This document shows positions 5,458 to 9,269 of a DNA stretch of 9,269 nucleotides, in pieces (within the stretch, counting starts at the first letter, position 1; each line of letters opens with the position of its first letter). A program made the position numbers and the translations under genes. Source of the DNA: Pseudomonadota bacterium (GTDB lineage Bacteria > Pseudomonadota > Gammaproteobacteria > Burkholderiales > Rhodocyclaceae); NCBI GenBank assembly GCA_009778425.1, contig WRJU01000185.1:1-9269 (forward strand), read 5' to 3'. Under the pieces are notes generated by a model. It did not search any database, was not told where the DNA came from, and saw nothing but the letters and a program-made list of their open reading frames with translations.

Positions 5458-5580
5458 TTAGCGGATGGCCGTAACGGGCCTAATCGCGCAGTACACCCAA
5501 GTTGCGCCCGCAAAAAACGTGGCCTCCTTGGGATGACAAAACAATGGGCAGATCGGTTTGCCGGTCTTTGCCCCATTCAT
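5458..5580 (-). CDS. Possible 40-aa cysteine-containing small protein
   Basis: This minus-strand frame runs from ATG to TAA. It contains CPLFCHPKE followed by FFAGATWVYC, so Cys11, Cys15 and Cys31 could bind a metal, although a full zinc site is not evident. No ribosome binding site stands out. Its start directly follows, in the same frame, the TAG of the 32-aa frame at 5581-5679, so the two may once have been one reading frame. The stop falls 4 nt beyond the 52-nt motif. I do not recognise the protein. Confidence 0.25.
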   Translation of the reverse strand: MNGAKTGKPICPLFCHPKEATFFAGATWVYCAIRPVTAIR

Positions 5581-5754
5581 CTAAGCGGCACGCCCGACGT
5601 GCTGCACGATGGGGCGGTCGAAGTTGGCCGTGTCCCTGCAAACGGTCTTTTTAGGCCCGCCAGGGATTCCTTTGCCCATTTTTTCCAAGATAGTTCGCCT
5701 ATCTCGGGCCGTTGTTTTGCGGCGGCCCCATTCTCATCAAATTCTTTGAACTAG
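5533..5754 (+). CDS. Doubtful 73-aa plus-strand frame opposite the small minus-strand frames
   Basis: An ATG-started frame with no Shine-Dalgarno sequence (the upstream bases are GGCCTCCTTGGG). I recognise no domain or motif in the peptide. It lies opposite two small minus-strand frames that look about as protein-like. I list it so that the stretch 5460-5760 is described, but it may well not be a gene. Confidence 0.12.
   Translation: MTKQWADRFAGLCPIHLSGTPDVLHDGAVEVGRVPANGLFRPARDSFAHFFQDSSPISGRCFAAAPFSSNSLN
5581..5679 (-). CDS. Possible 32-aa small protein or upstream half of a broken gene
   Basis: It runs from ATG to TAG on the minus strand. The peptide begins MGKGIPGGPKKTVCRDTANF and is protein-like in composition, with a weak TTGGA before the start. 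A second minus-strand frame over 5574-5750 also looks protein-like but has no ATG. Adjacent good-looking segments in different frames suggest a decayed gene rather than two intact small ones. Confidence 0.2.
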   Translation of the reverse strand: MGKGIPGGPKKTVCRDTANFDRPIVQHVGRAA

Positions 5755-5764
5755 CCTGTTTATC

Positions 5765-5821
5765 GCGTTCTTTCGGGTCTTGTTCATTCATATGTCATTA
5801 TCGCGCACCCCGAAAGAACGC
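5765..5821. repeat. 13-bp perfect inverted repeat before the 169-aa gene
   Basis: GCGTTCTTTCGGG (5765-5777) is matched by its exact reverse complement at 5809-5821, with a 31-nt AT-rich spacer. The right arm ends 23 nt before the ATG at 5845, so it lies in the promoter or leader of that gene. No T-run follows on the plus strand. It could be a large operator, a cruciform, or the ends of a tiny mobile repeat. Confidence 0.75.
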
Positions 5822-5844
5822 CTTCCTCTACAGGATCAACTGTA

Positions 5845-6354
5845 ATGAAAAACATATTCAAACGTTTCACACGCTCCACCAATAGCTGGGACTGGGTCAA
5901 CGTCGGGGCAGTTCTGGAAGCCGTAGCAGCACATCTAGGGCAAACAGAAATGCCAAACAATCTCAACCCTTCCGGTGGCACGGCTAAACGCCCGGACGGG
6001 GCTGTCGTGGAGGTCATTTTGCAAACCTTGACCGCACAAATTGAGAAGGCTGCGCCTCGGCCCGAAAGTATTGACACGCTCATCCCGCCCTTTCTGAGCA
6101 AGAAACTGGCGGAACTAGGCCAGCGGTATTTTCAGGGGCTTGCCAGCCGCCGCCATACACCGGACAAGGAAGCGAAAGAGCTGGTACAGCAAGAATGGCT
6201 GAAGAAACCACGCCAGTTTCCGACCGCCGCAGAGGCTGCCGAGTATTTTGCTGACTGGCTTGTTGCACAAAAGGGGTTACGGCGCTACAAGCCGCGAACC
6301 GTCCAAAGCTGGTTGAGCGAAAGCGCCAAAGAAAAAGACATCCGGTGGAGATAG
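5845..6354 (+). CDS. Hypothetical 169-aa protein with possible C-terminal HTH
   Basis: The frame starts at ATG 5845 with AGGA at 5832-5835, 9 nt upstream. I recognise no family. The N-terminus (1-12) is basic with aromatic residues. The middle (about 55-90) is predicted helical and mildly charged. The C-terminal part, from FPTAAEAAEYFADWL to the end, reads as two or three helices closing with YKPRTVQSWLSE, a pattern like the recognition helix of HTH proteins in mobile elements. No signal peptide or membrane segment is seen. It stands alone between a 13-bp inverted repeat and a strong terminator 40 nt after the stop, so it is probably a single-gene unit. A DNA-binding accessory role for the island is a guess. 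Confidence 0.7.
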   Translation: MKNIFKRFTRSTNSWDWVNVGAVLEAVAAHLGQTEMPNNLNPSGGTAKRPDGAVVEVILQTLTAQIEKAAPRPESIDTLIPPFLSKKLAELGQRYFQGLASRRHTPDKEAKELVQQEWLKKPRQFPTAAEAAEYFADWLVAQKGLRRYKPRTVQSWLSESAKEKDIRWR

Positions 6355-6361
6355 TGCCGCC

Positions 6362-6377
6362 CATCCGTTGACGGATG
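6362..6377 (+). repeat. Small hairpin between the 169-aa gene and its terminator
   Basis: CATCCGT and ACGGATG form a nearly loopless perfect palindrome just after the stop codon. It is probably part of the 3' untranslated region, upstream of the true terminator at 6394-6428. Confidence 0.5.
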
Positions 6378-6393
6378 TATGAGCATTCCTTGC

Positions 6394-6428
6394 CCGCGTG
6401 GCTGCCTCCGGCAGCCGCGCGGTTTTTT
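6394..6428 (+). terminator. Strong rho-independent terminator
   Basis: CCGCG-T-GGCTGCC pairs with GGCAGCC-G-CGCGG around a TCC loop, giving 13 contiguous pairs including one G-T, and is followed by TTTTTT (6423-6428). It ends the transcript of the 169-aa gene. Confidence 0.93.
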
Positions 6429-6459
6429 GTCTGCCGCAACCATCGGGCAAGCCCTGTGA

Positions 6460-6753
6460 AACGATATTGTTGATGTTGCTACCGCTAAAGTTGCTAAAGT
6501 TGCTAAAACAGACGCAAACCCCAGGCGCTGCAAGGGTTTCAACTTTAGCAACGTTCGCAGGCCGGTTGCTAACGTTGCTAACGATGAAGGTGCAAGCAGC
6601 AAGCGCGAGGCGTGGTGCAATTTCATCAGGCAACATGCAAACCGTGATCGGGGGGTGGAATCGTTGGCGCAGCTTTTGTCGCAGAAAGCGAAAGCATGGG
6701 GCAATCCTATGCGCGAGCCCCTGTTACTGCACAGGCGCAAGCCTGCGCAGTGA
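6460..6753 (+). pseudogene. Open frame without a start codon, possible gene remnant
   Basis: A 97-codon frame opens directly after TGA at 6457-6459 and closes at TGA 6751-6753. It has no ATG or GTG near its beginning. It begins NDIVDVATAKVAKVAK, later has VANVAND, and then a more ordinary segment, AWCNFIRQHANRDRGVESLA followed by QLLSQKAKAWGNP. The Val-Ala-Lys and Val-Ala-Asn repeats arise from the TTGCTAAAG DNA repeats. The second half looks protein-like. It may be the end of a gene whose start was lost, or chance. A Leu/Ala or Phe-Ser-Asn repeat appears on the other strand for the same DNA reason. Confidence 0.3.
6476..6583. repeat. Iteron-like TTGCTAA(A/C)G cluster
   Basis: TTGCTA occurs in direct orientation at 6476, 6491, 6500, 6566 and 6575, with a partial unit GCTAAAG at 6484-6490 and one inverted unit at 6543-6551. 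The pairs 6491/6500 and 6566/6575 are exactly 9 bp apart. GTTGCTAAAGTTG (6490-6502) and its exact reverse complement (6540-6552) make a 13-bp inverted repeat. Such clusters suit binding of a replication initiator, partition protein or recombinase. No initiator gene is in the window. Confidence 0.6.
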
Positions 6754-6839
6754 CAGGGGCGGGGAGGCTGCCGCAAAACTTCGGCGGGATGCTGCGTCAG
6801 GTATTTGCGAGGGCGGATTCCGGGGTGACTGCGGCGTGA
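6696..6839 (+). CDS. Doubtful 47-aa small frame
   Basis: An ATG-to-TGA frame whose second half, GRLPQNFGGMLRQVFARADS, reads like protein. It overlaps the start-less frame at 6460-6753 in another phase and runs through the hairpin at 6717-6760. The ribosome binding site is poor. I cannot tell it from chance. Confidence 0.2.
   Translation: MGQSYARAPVTAQAQACAVTGAGRLPQNFGGMLRQVFARADSGVTAA
6717..6760. repeat. Long hairpin: 20-position stem with a GCAA tetraloop
   Basis: Bases 6717-6736 pair with 6741-6760: 18 Watson-Crick pairs, one G-T pair (6725/6752) and one A/C mismatch (6731/6746), closed by GCAA. No T-run follows, so it is not a standard terminator. It is the longest stem in the window and could act as RNA or as folded single-stranded DNA. 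Confidence 0.85.
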
Positions 6840-7300
6840 CGCCGGATCAGGGAGGGGTGCGGCAGCAGGTTGCGTTGCGGAAAAGCGACGACGCTTGTTG
6901 GGATTAGAGAAGAGAATATGTATTCATATAAGTTGAGATAAGAGCGTTAAAGACTGGTCGAAATTTTTACAATAGGGCACATTGTTTTCTGCAATAGGCG
7001 GAGCATAATAGGCGTAACTCTCAGGGCCGCGCCGTAGGCCCTTCAATCCTAAATCGGCAAAGGCCACCGACAAGGCATGTTGTTGGGCCCGCCGTACCCA
7101 TTCGGCACGCACGTCCGGGCAAGTAGGACGCGCACCCCCGCCGCCACAGGCATCGGTAGCAGTGGGTAAGCAGTTTGATAGATGCCAGGCAGCACGACCC
7201 GTCCGCGCTTCCCACAGGGAGCTAAACGGGGGCCCGCGCGAAGTATCGCGGCAAAAGGAACCGTCTGATTCCTCTCGCTTTCGCCCCGGCAACATTGGGG
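6840..7300. other. No clear gene; GC-rich with scattered inverted repeats
   Basis: Positions 6905-7010 are AT-rich and contain ATATG-TATT-CATAT (6916-6929). From 7020 the sequence is GC-rich, with AGGGCC (7023-7028) pairing with GGCCCT (7037-7042) and several weaker stems. A 137-aa minus-strand frame covers 6924-7337. Part of it reads plausibly (CPDVRAEWVRRAQQHALSVA), but it has no ribosome binding site, includes the hairpin at 7301-7319, and I recognise nothing in it. I leave it uncalled, at perhaps 20% likelihood of being real. Confidence 0.4.
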
Positions 7301-7319
7301 ATTCCGTCAATAACGGAAT
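7298..7319 (+). promoter_or_regulatory. ATTCCG inverted repeat upstream of intB
   Basis: ATTCCGT (7301-7307) and ACGGAAT (7313-7319) form a perfect stem with loop CAATA. The preceding GGG plus the stem start gives GGGATTCCGTCA, also found at 1433-1444 ahead of intA. The half-site ATTCCG recurs in the hairpin at 7386-7405, so the two may be operators for one protein. Confidence 0.45.
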
Positions 7320-7385
7320 GGCGCTAACACTAAACACTTATTTCAGACATTGGCAGTAAGGCGCATTAAAGAGCGTCAATAACCG

Positions 7386-7411
7386 TTATTCCGATTTCGG
7401 AATAAGGAAGG
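7386..7411 (+). promoter_or_regulatory. 9-bp hairpin running into the intB ribosome binding site
   Basis: TTATTCCGA (7386-7394) and TCGGAATAA (7397-7405) are exact complements with two bases between, so in practice about 8 pairs close a TTT-like loop. The Shine-Dalgarno AAGGAAGG (7404-7411) begins inside the right arm, 7 nt before the ATG at 7419. The hairpin could hide part of the ribosome binding site, or act as a DNA operator with the similar palindrome at 7301-7319. Confidence 0.6.
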
Positions 7412-7418
7412 CAATATA

Positions 7419-8300
7419 ATGAAATCCACCCCCAACAGCCATAGCCTCGCGCACGACTTCCACATGCTGTGCAGGCGCAACCGCGACGGCGGCGAAACGA
7501 CCCAGGGGGATCGGCGCACAAACCTCCTGCTCTTCGCCCGGCAACTGCTTGAGGGCGGATACCGGCACCTGCGCGCCCAGAACATTCAGCCAAAGCATGT
7601 TGGCTACCTTGTTGGGCGCTGGCAATCCGAGGGGCTGGCCACCGGCACCATCAAGAACCGCATGGCGCACCTGCGCTGGCTGGTCGAGAAGGCGGGCACA
7701 GCGGGCACCATCCCCTCAGAGAACGCCACCCTGGGCATTGCGCCGCGCCAGTTCGCCGGAACTCCCAACAAGGCGCAAACGCTCGATCCTGCCAAACTCG
7801 CCCAGATCAAATGCCCCTATGTGCGCGCCAGCGTGCGTTTGCAGGTCGCCTTCGGCCTGAGACGCGAGGAGTCGATCAAGATCATCCCGCGCATTGCCGT
7901 GCGCGGAAACATGCTCTACTTGCAGGGAAGCTGGTGCAAGGGCGGCCGACCCCGCATCATCCCCATCGAGACCGGGGAGCAGCGTGCCGCCGTCCGTGAA
8001 GCCCTTGCGCTGGCCGGACGCGGTTCCCTCATACCGCCCCACAAGACCTACATCCAGCAACGAAACACGTATGACGCCCAGACCAGGGCAGCGGGTCTCC
8101 ACAACCTGCATGGGCTGCGCCATCAGTACGCCCAGGCACGCCTGGAGAAGTTCACCGGCAGACCCGCCCCGAAGGCCGGTGGGCCAGAGCGGAAGTCTCT
8201 TACCCCTGAAGAACGCAAGGCCGACGATGCGGCAAGGCTGAGGGTGTCGGGGGAATTAGGGCATAACAGGGCCGAAATAGTTCGCGTCTATACAGGATAG
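7419..8300 (+). CDS. IntB: tyrosine recombinase, Integrase_1-type (293 aa), paralogue of IntA
   Basis: It aligns with IntA along its whole length, with about seven extra residues near the N-terminus. Shared blocks include TIKNRMAHLRWLVEK, AFGLRREESIKI, SWCKGGR, RGSLIP, HGLRHQYAQ and PKAGGP. The catalytic residues are Arg148/Arg149, Lys174, His231-Gly-Leu-Arg234, His282 and Tyr291, so it looks intact. The N-terminal part (about 10-115) is the SAM-like DNA-binding region. The start is supported by AAGGAAGG 7 nt upstream. Unlike intA, it has no excisionase or second integrase behind it; a hairpin and a convergent repressor gene follow. The DNA is clearly diverged from intA, so this is not a recent duplication. 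Its target site is not evident. Confidence 0.9.
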   Translation: MKSTPNSHSLAHDFHMLCRRNRDGGETTQGDRRTNLLLFARQLLEGGYRHLRAQNIQPKHVGYLVGRWQSEGLATGTIKNRMAHLRWLVEKAGTAGTIPSENATLGIAPRQFAGTPNKAQTLDPAKLAQIKCPYVRASVRLQVAFGLRREESIKIIPRIAVRGNMLYLQGSWCKGGRPRIIPIETGEQRAAVREALALAGRGSLIPPHKTYIQQRNTYDAQTRAAGLHNLHGLRHQYAQARLEKFTGRPAPKAGGPERKSLTPEERKADDAARLRVSGELGHNRAEIVRVYTG

Positions 8301-8314
8301 TTCTGTCCAGTAAG

Positions 8315-8334
8315 CCCCGGAGGTGACTCCGGGG
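8315..8334. terminator. Hairpin between convergent intB and the repressor gene
   Basis: CCCCGGAG and CTCCGGGG form a perfect 8-bp stem with a GTGA loop, between the stops of intB (8300) and the minus-strand gene (8351). No T-run follows on either strand. It is placed as a bidirectional terminator would be, but that role is not proven. Confidence 0.45.
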
Positions 8335-8350
8335 TTGGAGGAAACTGGGG

Positions 8351-8821
8351 TCACTGATCCAGATTATGCGAATCCACCCCGGAACCCTTTCTCGTGCGTG
8401 GTTTTTTCCTTTTTTTACGCAAGTAATCAGCCAGTGCCGCCAGCACATCCATTGCAGTAAAACGTTCATCGCGCAAAAGCGATTCCAGCATTACCAAGCA
8501 TTGTTTCCCCTCATTCGACATGTCGTAGTGTTTGGCGTTTTCGCTTGCATACTTGGAAAAACAGTCTATTTCACGCTGTATGGATGGGCTGAAGTCTGAA
8601 ACCCTGCACCTGAGATGCTCTGCGAATTTGACAGCAATTTCAACGTTGAGCGGTATTTTCCCTGTCAGGTACTGACTGACCGCGCTCTGAACGGAGAAAC
8701 CGAATTCATCGGCAAGCCTTTCCTGAGAAAGCCTTAACTCGCCCTTGCGCGCTTCATAGATGCCCCTAAGCCTTTCAGCGTCTTGCTTTTGTTCGTGCGT
8801 AAGCGGTTTTGCTAGCATCAC
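8351..8821 (-). CDS. XRE-family HTH repressor (phage CI-like), 155-156 aa
   Basis: The N-terminal half carries a lambda-repressor-type HTH. Residues 31-58 read LSQERLADEFGF, then SVQSAVSQYLTGKIPL, with SVQSAVSQYL as the recognition helix. The helix EIAVKFAEHL and a SDFSPSI end (about 75-81) complete the usual domain. The C-terminal half (82-135) is helical and may dimerise; there is no S24 peptidase Ser/Lys motif, so RecA-driven self-cleavage is not expected. The tail is very basic (KKRKKPRTRK). The start is GTG at 8821 or ATG at 8818; neither has a Shine-Dalgarno, so translation may be leaderless or weak. A palindrome and a divergent promoter lie 32-75 nt upstream, the usual layout for an autoregulated phage or island repressor. 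Confidence 0.85.
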   Translation of the reverse strand: MMLAKPLTHEQKQDAERLRGIYEARKGELRLSQERLADEFGFSVQSAVSQYLTGKIPLNVEIAVKFAEHLRCRVSDFSPSIQREIDCFSKYASENAKHYDMSNEGKQCLVMLESLLRDERFTAMDVLAALADYLRKKRKKPRTRKGSGVDSHNLDQ

Positions 8822-8834
8822 AAAAGGGTATTCA

Positions 8835-8867
8835 TGTTGTCAGAAACAGCAAAACAGGTTCGCTGTT
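8835..8867. promoter_or_regulatory. Candidate operators of the XRE repressor
   Basis: AACAG-GTTCG-CTGTT at 8853-8867 is a perfect 5+5 palindrome with a 5-nt centre. A weaker site, TGTT-GTCAGA-AACA, lies at 8835-8848. The stronger palindrome overlaps the first bases of the rightward -35 box (8866-8871), so bound repressor would block that promoter. It also lies upstream of the repressor's own start. Confidence 0.5.
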
Positions 8868-8894
8868 GACTCTTTTAGTAGCGCATCTAATAAT
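8866..8894 (+). promoter_or_regulatory. Divergent rightward promoter
   Basis: TTGACT (8866-8871) and TAATAA (8888-8893) are 16 nt apart, or AATAAT with 17 nt. It points away from the repressor gene and towards the leader and the partial gene at 9097. Confidence 0.5.
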
Positions 8895-8935
8895 TTCAAT
8901 GTAATAGACACAGACAGCATCTTTACTATCCGCTA

Positions 8936-9072
8936 GAGTCTTGGGCTGATGCAAAGCAAGTCCGGGTGGTAGCACTTTGATGCAGCAAGGACGGCGAAAC
9001 GACACCTCCTCCGGCGTAGCGTTTCGGTGACGGAACTGGTCGTTTGAGTCGAGGCGCTCGCATCCAAGACTT
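8936..9072 (+). promoter_or_regulatory. Structured leader ahead of the partial gene
   Basis: AGTCTTGG (8937-8944) pairs with CCAAGACT (9064-9071) and would enclose about 120 nt. Inside, CGAAACG (8995-9001) can pair with CGTTTCG (9020-9026). The overlapping AAACGAC (8997-9003) can instead pair with GTCGTTT (9039-9045). CGAG-GCG-CTCG (9050-9060) is a small extra hairpin. TGATGCAAAGCAAG (8948-8961) and TGATGCAGCAAG form a near repeat. The exclusive pairings suggest a regulated leader, but I recognise no known riboswitch. Confidence 0.35.
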
Positions 9073-9096
9073 AAAGCCTTTCATGGATAAAGAACT

Positions 9097-9269
9097 ATGG
9101 ACTTCAGTAGATTTGCCCCTAAAAACAGCATCGACACCACGGATCTGCGGGAGAGGCTCGGTGCGGCGTTGCCGGATATACCGTTTCCGGCGCTGGAGAC
9201 CATGCTGGCCGATTTTGCGAGCGCCTTCACGCAGAATAACCGCCTCCTCAACCTGCAAATCGGCGACGG
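9097..9269 (+). CDS. Partial gene, possible type VI VgrG-like N-terminus
   Basis: An ATG at 9097 opens a frame of 57 complete codons that runs off the right edge, so only the N-terminus is seen. It begins MDFSRFAPKNSIDTTDLRER and contains LETMLADFASAFTQNNRLLN before LQIGDG. A run of the form (Q/H)NRLL followed by a short strand and Gly is common at the start of VgrG spike proteins, preceded by a variable helical extension; that is the only basis for the name. VgrG forms the tip of the type VI secretion needle. The ribosome binding site is weak (GGATAAAG). The first ATG at 9083 lies in another frame with poor composition. It may be host sequence at an island border or cargo. Confidence 0.5.
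   Translation, partial: MDFSRFAPKNSIDTTDLRERLGAALPDIPFPALETMLADFASAFTQNNRLLNLQIGD

Noticed and set aside
6398..6907. 169-aa plus-strand frame
   Set aside because: It begins inside a strong terminator, and its Leu-rich repeats come from the TTGCTAAAG array in the wrong phase.
8945..9003. Hammerhead ribozyme core (CTGATG, GTCC/GGAC, GAAAC)
   Set aside because: The core A after CTGATG is C, and extra bases separate the boxes from the stem (8 and 3 nt). The conserved core geometry is not met.

Overview
The window looks like accessory DNA of a GC-rich proteobacterium, probably beta or gamma. The grounds are a tRNA-Phe 3' half that encodes its own CCA end, proteobacterial-type tyrosine recombinases (one P4-like), and a possible type VI secretion VgrG start at the right edge. 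No housekeeping gene is complete here. The window carries four separate tyrosine recombinase genes in about 7 kb, which points to an integration hotspot with stacked or nested elements.

Layout. Positions 1-1568 hold no convincing gene. They contain a 15-bp inverted repeat, several GCGGG-N-CCCGC palindromes, a 52-nt sequence that can fold as a pseudoknot, and a long chain of short perfect hairpins. Next comes a probable operon of intA (1569-2429), a small excisionase-like HTH protein (2458-2835) and a second integrase (2703-3767). It ends at a terminator-like hairpin and a 45-bp 3' fragment of tRNA-Phe on the minus strand (attachment site). A P4-like integrase follows (4015-5220), preceded by four ATGTTA hexamers about 10.5 bp or multiples apart. 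Positions 5221-5844 are again structured and mostly non-coding, with the second copy of the 52-nt pseudoknot sequence and a 13-bp inverted repeat just before a 169-aa unknown gene (5845-6354). That gene ends at a strong rho-independent terminator. Positions 6430-7418 hold an iteron-like TTGCTAAAG cluster, a 20-position hairpin and no clear gene. IntB (7419-8300), a paralogue of IntA, follows. A convergent XRE-type repressor (8351-8821, minus) faces a divergent promoter and a structured leader, which leads into a partial VgrG-like reading frame starting at 9097.

How it may work together. The xis-int-att order at 2458-3835 is lambda-like and suggests that the 354-aa integrase targets tRNA-Phe. 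The fragment lacks the tRNA 5' half and is directly followed by another integrase gene, which fits tandem insertion of a second element at the same site. IntA and IntB are a separate subfamily, and each sits behind a structured non-coding stretch. The most unusual content is the repeated pseudoknot-like 52-mer and the dense hairpin chain, which no ordinary gene explains.
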